Positions 25,678 to 34,208 of a DNA stretch of 56,416 nt are shown here, one piece after another. The position numbers and the translations under genes are program-made. The stretch spans positions 1 through 56,416 of the forward strand of contig JAFXXQ010000015.1 of NCBI GenBank assembly GCA_017542145.1. The letters run 5' to 3'. Numbering within the stretch: position 1 is the first letter of the stretch; every line of letters begins with the position of its first letter. The notes under the pieces were generated by a model. The model did no database searches. It saw only the letters and a program-made list of their open reading frames with translations, and was not told where the DNA came from. This DNA comes from Bacteroidaceae bacterium (lineage in GTDB: Bacteria > Bacteroidota > Bacteroidia > Bacteroidales > Bacteroidaceae).

Positions 25678-27183
25678 ATGGCAAATCTGAAAACTCTCGC
25701 TAAGGACACGGCCATCTACGGCCTCAGCAGCATCGTCGGCCGCTTTCTCAACTACCTGCTCGTACCCCTTCACACAGCTAAAATCGCAGCTGAAAGCGGA
25801 GGCTACGGCATCGTCAGCAACCTCTACGCCTGGGCGGCCCTGTTGTTCGTGCTGCTTACCTTCGGCATGGAAACCACCTACTTCCGCTTTGCAAACAAGG
25901 AGGTCGAGGACCCGCGCATGGTGTTCAGCACCGCCCTGCGGCTGGTGGGCGGTATTGGGATATTGTTTTTGGTACTTGTCTTTTGCCTGTTGCACCCCAT
26001 CAGCGGGGCGATGGGCTATGCTGCACACCCTGAGTATGTCGCCTGCTTTGCCATTATCGGCGCGATGGATGCCTTTCAGGCTATCCTCTTCGGCTATCTG
26101 CGCCAGCAGCATCGTCCCATAAAGTTCATGGCACTCAAGCTGTTGTTTATCGTCGTCAACGTCATCCTTAACCTCGTCATCTTCCTTGTCCTTCCCCTGC
26201 TCTTCAACCGATTCCCTGCCGTGCAGGCGTTCTACGAGCGGTACAACTACGGCGTGGGCCTCATCTTCTTTGCCAACTTGCTGTGCACGCTCATCGTCAT
26301 GTTCGGCTTCTGGAACGAGATAAAGGGCATCGCCTACGGTTTCAGCCGGAAGTTGGCCGGGCGTATGCTGCATTATGCCTGGCCCATCCTGCTGCTTGGT
26401 ATTGTGGGCAATCTCGGCCAAACCTTCGACAAGATGGCCTACCCCCGTCTGATGCCTGGAGAAGAAGGTTTTGTGCAGCTCGGCATCTACGGCGCTTGCG
26501 TCAAGATTGCCATGATCATGAGCTTGCTGACACAGGCGTTCCGCTATGCCTACGAGCCCTTTGTCTTTGGGGGCGCCAAGGATAAGGATTCGCCGGAGAT
26601 GCTCGCCGCGGGCATGAAATACTTCGTCATCTTCACCCTGCTGGCCTTCCTTGCCGTGGTGTTCTACATGCCTCTCGTCAAGTACCTTGTGGCGAACCAC
26701 GACTACTGGGTCGGCCTGCGCGTGGTGCCCATCGTCATGGCAGGCGAAATTTTCATGGGCATCTACTTCAACCTCTCATTCTGGTACAAGCTGACCGACC
26801 AAACGTGGTGGGGCGCTATCCTCAGCGCCGCAGGAGCCATTGTGATGATTGCCATCAACATTCTGTTTGTTCCCACTCACGGCTACATGGCCTGTGCCTG
26901 GGGAATCTTCTGCGGCTATGGCACGTCGATGCTACTTAGCTACTTTGTCGGGCAAAAGAAGTACCCCATCGCCTATCCGATGAAGGACATCGCCCTCTAC
27001 GTCCTGCTGGCTGCTGCCCTCTATGGCTGCTCGTTCCTGACGGCGCGGCTACCGGTTGTCCTACAGATTATTGTCGGCACATTCCTGCTTCTGCTCTTCA
27101 TGGCCTACATTGTACGCCGTGACCTCCCCCTTAGCAGCATTCCCGTTGTCAACCGCTTCTTCAAAGGAAAGAAAGAGGGATAG
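25678..27183 (+). CDS. Polysaccharide biosynthesis flippase (MOP superfamily)
   Basis: A 501-residue inner-membrane protein with about 12-14 hydrophobic helices. The N-terminus LAKDTAIYGLSSIVGRFLNY is typical of Wzx/oligosaccharide flippases of the MOP superfamily, and ETTYFRFANKE with AYEPFVFGGAKDKDSPEM are family-like cytoplasmic loops. It would flip a lipid-linked glycan for surface polysaccharide or lipopolysaccharide. No glycosyltransferases are adjacent, so the glycan cannot be named. It follows the alpha-2-macroglobulin gene after 81 bp of AT-rich repeat. Confidence 0.92.
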   Translation: MANLKTLAKDTAIYGLSSIVGRFLNYLLVPLHTAKIAAESGGYGIVSNLYAWAALLFVLLTFGMETTYFRFANKEVEDPRMVFSTALRLVGGIGILFLVLVFCLLHPISGAMGYAAHPEYVACFAIIGAMDAFQAILFGYLRQQHRPIKFMALKLLFIVVNVILNLVIFLVLPLLFNRFPAVQAFYERYNYGVGLIFFANLLCTLIVMFGFWNEIKGIAYGFSRKLAGRMLHYAWPILLLGIVGNLGQTFDKMAYPRLMPGEEGFVQLGIYGACVKIAMIMSLLTQAFRYAYEPFVFGGAKDKDSPEMLAAGMKYFVIFTLLAFLAVVFYMPLVKYLVANHDYWVGLRVVPIVMAGEIFMGIYFNLSFWYKLTDQTWWGAILSAAGAIVMIAINILFVPTHGYMACAWGIFCGYGTSMLLSYFVGQKKYPIAYPMKDIALYVLLAAALYGCSFLTARLPVVLQIIVGTFLLLLFMAYIVRRDLPLSSIPVVNRFFKGKKEG

Positions 27184-27234
27184 CCTCACTTTCCTACGCA
27201 CGCGCGCCTAAACATTATTTATTTACTCCGCCCG

Positions 27235-27283
27235 GTCTTTTCACCGACAAACTATGCCTTTTTTCGGTGAAAAGACTCTTTTT
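27235..27283 (+). terminator. Strong rho-independent terminator after the flippase gene
   Basis: GTCTTTTCACCG (27235-27246) and CGGTGAAAAGAC (27265-27276) form a perfect 12-bp stem, followed by TCTTTTT. It separates the ruvB-to-flippase run from the SusC operon. Confidence 0.85.
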
Positions 27284-27378
27284 GGGGGCCTTGCTATTTC
27301 TTTACCCGTCATGCAATTGTTAATTTTTGGCTTTTTGAAGGGTTTTATAACAAGGTAAAGAAAAATTTTAAGCTTTTT

Positions 27379-27410
27379 TTTGTTTTTCAAAAGAAATCGT
27401 CGTATCTTTG
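27379..27410 (+). promoter_or_regulatory. Promoter of the SusC/SusD operon
   Basis: TTTG (27379-27382) and TATCTTTG (27403-27410) are 20 bp apart, with an A/T-rich stretch upstream. The transcript would start near 27417 and carry a 40-65 nt leader. No sigma/anti-sigma or hybrid two-component regulator gene adjoins it. Confidence 0.75.
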
Positions 27411-27457
27411 CGCACAATTTGATTTTCGGTAAAAAGGATAGTAACAGATAATTATTA

Positions 27458-30400
27458 ATGTTTAACTCAAATCAAGTTTTTATGAAAGGAAAATTGATGA
27501 CGTTACTGGCCTGCTTCCTTATGGTGGCAGGTGTGATGACGGCTCAGACCCAGAAAGTCACTGGCGTTGTTGTCAGTGGCTCGGACGAAGAGCCAGTAGT
27601 CGGTGCATCGGTGGCCGTTAGAGGTGTCGCAACCCTCGGCGCAATCACCGATATCGACGGTAAGTTTGAAATCTCCGGCATTCCTGCTTCTGCTCGTACG
27701 CTGGTGGTTTCCTATGTGGGTATGGCCACTACCGAAGTGACCATCCGTCCCTACGTGAAAGTCACTCTTGTTGAGGACGCTGAAGTTCTCGAGGACGTTT
27801 TGGTTATCGCCTACGGTACGGCAAAGAAGGAATCCTTCACGGGTTCTGCCGCTACGGTTAGCACGAAGAAGCTTGCCAGCCGTCCTGTGTCGAACGTGTC
27901 CAAGGCTCTTGACAGCCAGGTTGCTGGTATCCAGACCACCTCTGGTGGTGGCCAGCCTGGTGAAGGTGCCGCTGTCCGCGTCCGTGGTTTCGGCTCCATC
28001 AACGCCAGCAGCTCACCGCTGTATGTTGTCGATGGCATCCCCTACGACGGCAACCTCGCTGCTATCAACCCCAACGACATTGAGAACATGACCGTCCTGA
28101 AGGACGCTTCTGCCGGTGCCCTCTACGGTGCCCGCGGTGCCAACGGTGTCATCATCATCACCACCAAGAAAGGTACCGAGAAGTCGAACGTCAACTTCAA
28201 GGCATCATGGGGTATGTCCAACCGCGCCCTCAAGCGCTACAACACCGTCGATCAGAAGGAATACGTCGAGCTGATGTACGAGGCTCTGCGTAATGGTTAC
28301 GTCTTCGACGGCGGCTATGGTTGGGACGAAGCCAGCACCATGTCCATGAACGCCCTTTCCGGCCAGCTCGGTGGTGCCATCTACAACCCCTTCAAGAACT
28401 ATACTTGGGCAACCGTCATTGACCCCGCTACGGGCAAGGTTCGCGACGATGCCGTCTCGGCCTACGACGAGAACTGGATGGATGCCCTTGAGCAGAAGAA
28501 TGCTCTCCGTCAGGAATATCAGATGACCGTCACTGGCGGTAGCAAGAACACCAAGTCCCTGCTCTCCCTCGGCTATCTCGATGAAAACGGTGTCCTGCTC
28601 ACCACAGGTTTCCAGCGCTACAGCGGCCGTCTGAATGTGGACAACCAGGCCAAGGATTGGTTCAAGACCGGCCTCAACGCCTCTTTCAGCCACACCAACC
28701 AGAACTACAGCGACTACGACGGCTCGTCCTTGAGCAACGTTTGGTACACCGCTCAGTTCCTCGCCCCCATCTATCCCGTCTATGTCAAGGACGCTGACGG
28801 TAAGGATGTGCTGGACGAAATGGGTGAGAAGCAGCTCGACTACGGTAAGAGCCGTCCTCAGATGGGCAACTTCAACTGTATCGGTACGCTGATTGACGAT
28901 AAGTTCTACAACAAGCGCGACAACTTCAGCGGCCGTTCCTACATCACCCTCGGTTCCGACAAGGCTTCCGCAGGATGGGCTCAGGGCCTGAAGTTCACCG
29001 TCAACTTCGGTGTGGACTATCTCAACCGCAACCAGATGTACTACTACAACATGTACCACGGCAACTTCAGCAGCTACGGCGGTATCCTTGAGAAACTGAA
29101 CTACCGCACGTTCAGCTACACCTTCAACCAGTTGCTTACCTACAACCGCACCTTCAACGGCCACAACTTCGATATCCTGGCCGGTCATGAGTTCTACAAC
29201 ATGAAGTACAATGTCCTCTACGGCGAGAAGAGCGGTCTTGTCGATGGTATCTATGAACTCGAGCCCGCCACCACCGTGCAGGGCACCGGTTCTTATGAAC
29301 ACAACTATCGCATCGAATCGTGGCTGTCACGTTTCAACTATAACTACCAGGAGAAGTACTACGCTTCCTTCAGCTATCGTACCGATGGTTCCTCACGTTT
29401 CCACAAGGACAACCGTTGGGGTCAGTTCTGGTCAGTCGGTCTTAACTGGCGTATTTCTCAGGAAGCTTTCCTGAAGGATGTCGACTGGGTGAACAACCTC
29501 GCCCTCCGTGCCAGCTATGGTAGCCAGGGTAACGACGACCTGGGCAGCTACTATGCATGGCAGAGCTTCTACGACATGACCTATCCCAACGCCAGCAACT
29601 CCGGCGCTATTGTCTCCTCACTGGAGAACAAGGAGGTTACTTGGGAAAAGAACGCCAACCTCAACATTGGCTTCGACGCCCGCCTCTTCAACCGCTTAGA
29701 CCTCAGTGTTGAGTACTACAACAAGCAGACCACTGACCTGCTCCTTGAGTTCCCGATGGCTATGTCCACCGGTTTCACGGGCTACAACGCCAACATCGGT
29801 CAGGTGGAGAACAAGGGTGTTGAATTCACCCTCGGCGCACAGATTGTCGATGCCAGCAACTTCAAGTGGCGTGCCACCATCCTCGGCTCCGTGCTGAAGA
29901 ACAAGGTGATTCAGCTGACCAAGACTGGCGAAGGAAAAGACAAGGAAGAGATCCTCAGCGGCATCCGCACCATCCGTCCGGGCTTCGAAATCAACACGTT
30001 CTATTTGGCTAAGTCCGCCGGCGTTGATCCCGCTACTGGTAAGCAGCTCTACACCGTTTATGAGGACGGTGGCTACTTCACCGCCGACAACCAGACTACT
30101 CCTATGATCGACGATCCCGTGCTTGATGCAGACGGCAAACAGGAAGTGGACGAGAACGGCAAACCGAAGTTCAATACCCGCGAAGCCAAGGTGTATATCA
30201 CCGACGACTACAGCTACGCTCAGGCTCACCGCTGGTACATGGGCAGCCGTATTCCTAAGCTCAACGGCGCTATCAACTTCGACTTTGAGTTCTTCAAGAG
30301 CTTCGACCTCAGCATCAACACCGCCTACTCCCTCGGTGGCAAGATCTACGAGAGCAACTACCGCGGCCTCATGGAGATTCAATATGCAGGTAACAACTTC

Positions 30401-30730
30401 AGCAAGGATGTCCTCCGTCGTTGGCAGAAGCCTGGCGACATCACCGATGTCCCCCGCGTGGAACTCAACGGTACTTACGCCAACAACGACCGTTACCTGA
30501 TTGATGCTTCCTACCTGTCCATCAAGAACATCACCTTCGGCTACACGCTTCCCGTACGCCTCGCCCGCAAGGCCGGCATGCAGTCAGCCCGCATTTTCGC
30601 TACGGCCGACAACCTCTATCTGTTCTCTCACCTCGACGGTATGGATCCCCAGTACAACTTCTCTGGTGGTACGGACTACACCTATTCGCCCAACAAGACC
30701 GTTGCCTTCGGTGTGGACATCAATTTCTAA
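27458..30730 (+). CDS. SusC/RagA-family TonB-linked outer membrane transporter
   Basis: A protein of up to 1090 residues. A signal peptide (KGKLMTLLACFLMVAGVMTAQ) is followed by a CarboxypepD-regulatory-like domain (VTGVVVSGSDEEPVVGASVAV), then the plug with RVRGFGSINASSSPLYVVDG and GALYGARGANGVIIITTKKG, then a beta-barrel ending VAFGVDINF. It imports a large ligand across the outer membrane using TonB energy, with SusD as the lid. ATG 27458 gives a few extra residues before the signal peptide, and ATG 27482 is an equally plausible start. SusD follows 21 bp later. Confidence 0.96.
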   Translation: MFNSNQVFMKGKLMTLLACFLMVAGVMTAQTQKVTGVVVSGSDEEPVVGASVAVRGVATLGAITDIDGKFEISGIPASARTLVVSYVGMATTEVTIRPYVKVTLVEDAEVLEDVLVIAYGTAKKESFTGSAATVSTKKLASRPVSNVSKALDSQVAGIQTTSGGGQPGEGAAVRVRGFGSINASSSPLYVVDGIPYDGNLAAINPNDIENMTVLKDASAGALYGARGANGVIIITTKKGTEKSNVNFKASWGMSNRALKRYNTVDQKEYVELMYEALRNGYVFDGGYGWDEASTMSMNALSGQLGGAIYNPFKNYTWATVIDPATGKVRDDAVSAYDENWMDALEQKNALRQEYQMTVTGGSKNTKSLLSLGYLDENGVLLTTGFQRYSGRLNVDNQAKDWFKTGLNASFSHTNQNYSDYDGSSLSNVWYTAQFLAPIYPVYVKDADGKDVLDEMGEKQLDYGKSRPQMGNFNCIGTLIDDKFYNKRDNFSGRSYITLGSDKASAGWAQGLKFTVNFGVDYLNRNQMYYYNMYHGNFSSYGGILEKLNYRTFSYTFNQLLTYNRTFNGHNFDILAGHEFYNMKYNVLYGEKSGLVDGIYELEPATTVQGTGSYEHNYRIESWLSRFNYNYQEKYYASFSYRTDGSSRFHKDNRWGQFWSVGLNWRISQEAFLKDVDWVNNLALRASYGSQGNDDLGSYYAWQSFYDMTYPNASNSGAIVSSLENKEVTWEKNANLNIGFDARLFNRLDLSVEYYNKQTTDLLLEFPMAMSTGFTGYNANIGQVENKGVEFTLGAQIVDASNFKWRATILGSVLKNKVIQLTKTGEGKDKEEILSGIRTIRPGFEINTFYLAKSAGVDPATGKQLYTVYEDGGYFTADNQTTPMIDDPVLDADGKQEVDENGKPKFNTREAKVYITDDYSYAQAHRWYMGSRIPKLNGAINFDFEFFKSFDLSINTAYSLGGKIYESNYRGLMEIQYAGNNFSKDVLRRWQKPGDITDVPRVELNGTYANNDRYLIDASYLSIKNITFGYTLPVRLARKAGMQSARIFATADNLYLFSHLDGMDPQYNFSGGTDYTYSPNKTVAFGVDINF

Positions 30731-30751
30731 AACAGAAAATAACCTACGAAT

Positions 30752-32404
30752 ATGAAAAAGCATTTAGTTTATATCCTGACCGCTGCTATGGCCATGGGTT
30801 TTGCCTCTTGCAGCGACGAATTGCTTGAAACCAATCCGACCGACCAGGTGTCCGGCGCCGGTCTGTTCGATAACGCTACGGCCGCCCTCGTACCCCTGAA
30901 CGGTATCTACCGCCTGATGTACACCCAGGGCTGGTCCACTACAGCTAACACGCAGCAGTGCGACGGCCTCACCGCCTGGAACCTCTGCGCCGAAGTCATG
31001 GGCGACGACTGCGTCATGGCCAACACCGGTAACGGCTGGTACTGGTACGACTGCATTTATGGCGTCAAGAGCCGCTACGACAGTGGAGGCTGGCGTTCCT
31101 ACGACCTCTGGAACGGCTACTACACCATCATTGCCAACGCCAACTACATCATCGATGCTGAGGAGACAATGGGTGGCACGCCCTCCGAAGTCAACTACGT
31201 CATCGGCCAGGCCTATGCCATCCGCGCCTACAGCTACTATATGTTGGCCAACTTCTTCTCACGTCCCTACGTGAAGGGCGATGCCGACCGTATGCGCGAG
31301 AAGTGCGTTCCCATCTACACGAAGCCCAGCGCCGCCGGCACCGAGGGTCAGCCCCGCGCCAGCATTGCCGCCGTCTATGCACAGATCAAGAGCGATATCG
31401 ACAAGGCTGTCGAGCTGCTGAAGGACGCTCCCAACCAGAGCCACAAGACGCACATCGACTACCGCGTTGCTAACGGCATCAAGTCGCGTATCTACCTCTC
31501 CATGCAGGACTATCAGGGCGCTCTTGAGGCTGCCCGTGCTGCCCAGACGGGTTACACCATCGCTACCGCCAGCGAGTGCCTCGCCGGTTTCAACAACGTA
31601 AAGCAGGGCGACGTCATGTGGGGTGCCGAGGTCATCACCGACCAGACTCAAGGATGGGGTCCCATCCTCTACCACATGGACGGTATCTCCATGTACGTCC
31701 TTGATGGTACACAGAACTACGGCTATGCTGCTCCCAAGTGCCTGAACGCCGAGCTCTACGCCAAACTGGGTGCAGGCGACGTTCGTCGCGGCTGGTGGCT
31801 CACAACCGAAGAACTGAAGAGCCGTTTCGAAATAGAATTCGAGGACTACACGGCCAACCTCATGCAGTACAAGTTCCGTTTCTCCGACGCTTCACAGAGC
31901 CTTGGCGACAAGATGTGGATGCGCGTAGAGGAAATGTACCTCACCGAGGCTGAGTGCCTCTGCCGCCTTGGCGACGAGGCCGGTGCCAAGAGCGTGCTGA
32001 ACAAACTTATCCAGACGCGTGATGCTGCTTACGACTGCTCCGCCAAGTCGGGTCAAGCCCTTGGTGCCCTCACCTCCGACTTCACCGGCTCGCTGCTCGA
32101 CGAAATCCTCGTCCAGCGCCGTATTGAGCTTTGGGGCGAGTATGGCCGTCTGATTGACATCCGTCGTCTCGGACAGGGCTTCAAGCGTACCGAAGCTCAG
32201 GGTTACCCCACCAATGCCCTGCTGAACAACTGCGACGTCAACGACCCCAACACCTGGGCTTGGGTGCTCACCATCCCCCAGAAGGAGTTCGATGGCAACG
32301 ACAACATGAAATTGGCTGTCGATCAGAACTTTGCCGGACTGAAAGGCCAGCCTGAAGGCGAAGCGCTGAAGAACATCTACGTATCCGATTCTCAGCAGCA
32401 GTAA
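30752..32404 (+). CDS. SusD/RagB-family surface lipoprotein
   Basis: A 550-residue lipoprotein with lipobox GFASC (Cys about 20). The alpha-helical TPR-like SusD fold is suggested by DLWNGYYTIIANANYIID, AYAIRAYSYYMLANFFSRPY and the late AECLCRLGDEAGAKSVLNKL, with ELWGEYGRLIDIRRLGQGF near the end. It caps the SusC transporter and binds the ligand at the cell surface. The ligand is unknown. Its neighbours, a protease and lipoproteins rather than glycosidases, leave open that it is a peptide or glycopeptide. Confidence 0.96.
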   Translation: MKKHLVYILTAAMAMGFASCSDELLETNPTDQVSGAGLFDNATAALVPLNGIYRLMYTQGWSTTANTQQCDGLTAWNLCAEVMGDDCVMANTGNGWYWYDCIYGVKSRYDSGGWRSYDLWNGYYTIIANANYIIDAEETMGGTPSEVNYVIGQAYAIRAYSYYMLANFFSRPYVKGDADRMREKCVPIYTKPSAAGTEGQPRASIAAVYAQIKSDIDKAVELLKDAPNQSHKTHIDYRVANGIKSRIYLSMQDYQGALEAARAAQTGYTIATASECLAGFNNVKQGDVMWGAEVITDQTQGWGPILYHMDGISMYVLDGTQNYGYAAPKCLNAELYAKLGAGDVRRGWWLTTEELKSRFEIEFEDYTANLMQYKFRFSDASQSLGDKMWMRVEEMYLTEAECLCRLGDEAGAKSVLNKLIQTRDAAYDCSAKSGQALGALTSDFTGSLLDEILVQRRIELWGEYGRLIDIRRLGQGFKRTEAQGYPTNALLNNCDVNDPNTWAWVLTIPQKEFDGNDNMKLAVDQNFAGLKGQPEGEALKNIYVSDSQQQ

Positions 32405-32426
32405 TTCACTTTAAACGTACACGAAT

Positions 32427-33953
32427 ATGAAAAAGATAACGAAATTATTTGCTATTATGGCAGGCGTGGCTGCCTTCACCCTGGTGTCGTGCGACGACGG
32501 TAACGAAGGTGCCATCTACAACATGCCTGCAGAAGAACAGGGATACTCCTTCCTGACTGAGAGCGCTGGTGCCAGCTATGGCCCCGCCTATACTGAAAAG
32601 ACCTATTCTTTCAAGATGGCCCGTAACTTCGCTGGCGAAGCTGAGACTCTTGCCCTCACTTGCGAAGGCGCCAATCCTCTGTTCACGGTTCCCACCTCTG
32701 TTGAGTTCAAGGCTGGCGAAACCCTGGCTGACGTTACCATCGGCATCGCAGGCATGGAGACTGGTAAGTCCTACAGCTTTACCCTTGGCATTGACTCCGC
32801 AAAGGTTTCATCCCTTGGCGAAACGAAAGGCATTGCCAAGACAGCGCTTACCTTTGCCGTGGATTATTCATGGACCAAGATAGGTGTCTGCGAGGTATCT
32901 GATGACTGGTCGGGCGCAACGGTTGACATCGACCTCGAGTATGCTCCTGAGTACGAGAATGGTAACAACATTCTCTGCCGCTTCCCCAACATGGAGTACA
33001 TGCTTGAGCCCGACTACGCCGTTCCTGGCTATCACTTCCAGTTCTTCCTTACCAAGGACACCTATGATCCCGTTGGCACGGCAGCAACTGTCCAAGCCAT
33101 GGGTGAAAGTGGTGACAACGGAAACTACTATTGGATTTATAGTCCCGCCTCTGGCCACACCTTCACCCGCGAGTACAATGTGTACACCCTTGCTGGCTAC
33201 GTTGGCTACGACAGCAATGGCCCGTCGGTTTCACCTGGTTGGTACTACAATCTGGAGTTCAAATGGAAAGACGGCTGGAAAGGCGATCTTCCTGAAGAGA
33301 AAGAAGATGAACCTGAAGAAGAGGTCGGTAACGGCTTCGGCGCCATCGTTGCTGGTGGTACGGCTGACGACTATGCTGGCACTTACACCGCCACGTTCCT
33401 GAACGACGGCAAGAAGGAAGGCTCTGCTGAAGTCACGCTCACGAAGGTGGACGACAATACCGTCAGCATGACAGGTTTGTTCGGCTCCAAGTACGAATTC
33501 GAGGATGCGGGTCTCGTGCTTGACATCTTCGGCGGACTGCTTTACGTCCAGCCTGGCCAGGTGATTGGCAAGAACAAGTATGCCGATGAGGTCTATGAGG
33601 TCTATGCCTTTACCTACAGCAGCGAAACGGGTTACTACTACGATGAGGCTATGCTCGTTGGCGGCTTCAAGGAAAATGGCGACATCCAGTTTGTCAACTA
33701 CTCCTACAACGGGGAAGATGTTGTCGATGGTATCATCAACCTCTTCGAAGCCATGGAAGACGACGAACAGATGCATACCTATCTTGGTGCCGACTACATC
33801 CCCTGCAACATCGTGCTGACGCCTGCTGAGCAGTCTGAGGCTCCCGCTAAGAGCATCAAGACTGTTGCTCAGTCGCTGGAGGAGGCCCGCTCGTTCTTCA
33901 ACGTCAAGGCTACCCGCATCATGGGTAAGATGAGCGACATCCGCATCAAGTAA
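32427..33953 (+). CDS. Surface lipoprotein, third gene of the SusCD operon, function unknown
   Basis: A 508-residue lipoprotein with lipobox TLVSC (Cys about 22). I do not recognise a named family. The first about 130 residues look like a Calx-beta/BACON-type sandwich (ALTCEGANPLFTVPTSVEFK, DVTIGIAG). A very acidic linker (LPEEKEDEPEEEVGNG) near residue 300 is followed by a repetitive beta-rich region (DDYAGTYTATFLNDGKKEGS). Its place 22 bp after SusD, with its own lipid anchor, matches the surface glycan- or ligand-binding proteins (SusE/F position) of such loci. Confidence 0.8.
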   Translation: MKKITKLFAIMAGVAAFTLVSCDDGNEGAIYNMPAEEQGYSFLTESAGASYGPAYTEKTYSFKMARNFAGEAETLALTCEGANPLFTVPTSVEFKAGETLADVTIGIAGMETGKSYSFTLGIDSAKVSSLGETKGIAKTALTFAVDYSWTKIGVCEVSDDWSGATVDIDLEYAPEYENGNNILCRFPNMEYMLEPDYAVPGYHFQFFLTKDTYDPVGTAATVQAMGESGDNGNYYWIYSPASGHTFTREYNVYTLAGYVGYDSNGPSVSPGWYYNLEFKWKDGWKGDLPEEKEDEPEEEVGNGFGAIVAGGTADDYAGTYTATFLNDGKKEGSAEVTLTKVDDNTVSMTGLFGSKYEFEDAGLVLDIFGGLLYVQPGQVIGKNKYADEVYEVYAFTYSSETGYYYDEAMLVGGFKENGDIQFVNYSYNGEDVVDGIINLFEAMEDDEQMHTYLGADYIPCNIVLTPAEQSEAPAKSIKTVAQSLEEARSFFNVKATRIMGKMSDIRIK

Positions 33954-33979
33954 GATAAAACACTTATCTGCTAATTCCC

Positions 33980-34010
33980 GAGGGGCGCACCGTGTGCGCC
34001 CCTCTTTTAT
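33980..34010 (+). terminator. Strong rho-independent terminator ending the SusCD operon
   Basis: GAGGGGCGCAC (33980-33990) and GTGCGCCCCTC (33994-34004) form an 11-bp GC-rich stem with a three-base loop, followed by TTTTAT. Confidence 0.9.
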
Positions 34011-34024
34011 GTTTCCCGGTGTTT

Positions 34025-34094
34025 TGTTGGCCCAACGCGTTGGGCAACGTGGATCAACGCGTTGGGCAACGTGGACCAACGTGTTGGGCCAACA
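34025..34094. repeat. Palindromic CAACGCGTTGGG repeats in a larger inverted repeat
   Basis: Outer arms 34025-34043 and 34076-34094 are 19-base inverted repeats with one mismatch (TGTTGGCCCAACGCGTTGG at the left). Inside, the 22-bp unit CAACGCGTTGGGCAACGTGG plus two bases is tandemly repeated about three times. CCAACGCGTTGG is itself a palindrome. It lies between a terminator and the protease gene. Confidence 0.85.
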
Positions 34095-34159
34095 GAAGAT
34101 GTAGTTTCTTTCCTCCTCCACTTTTTCTCTTTTTTCTTTTTTTTTTGTGGGAAAAGGCC

Positions 34160-34167
34160 TATCTTTG
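34160..34167 (+). promoter_or_regulatory. -7 box of the M6 protease gene
   Basis: TATCTTTG at 34160-34167 is a perfect -7 box 42 bp ahead of the ATG at 34209. No clear TTG lies at the usual -33 distance; that place is a T-run. Confidence 0.5.
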
Positions 34168-34208
34168 CATCTTCAAATTCAACGAACACGATTAACAAGA
34201 GATATTCA

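Noticed and set aside
34062..34208. N-terminal extension of the M6 protease
   Set aside because: It starts in the palindromic repeat and translates a T-run as poly-Phe. A normal signal peptide begins at 34209.
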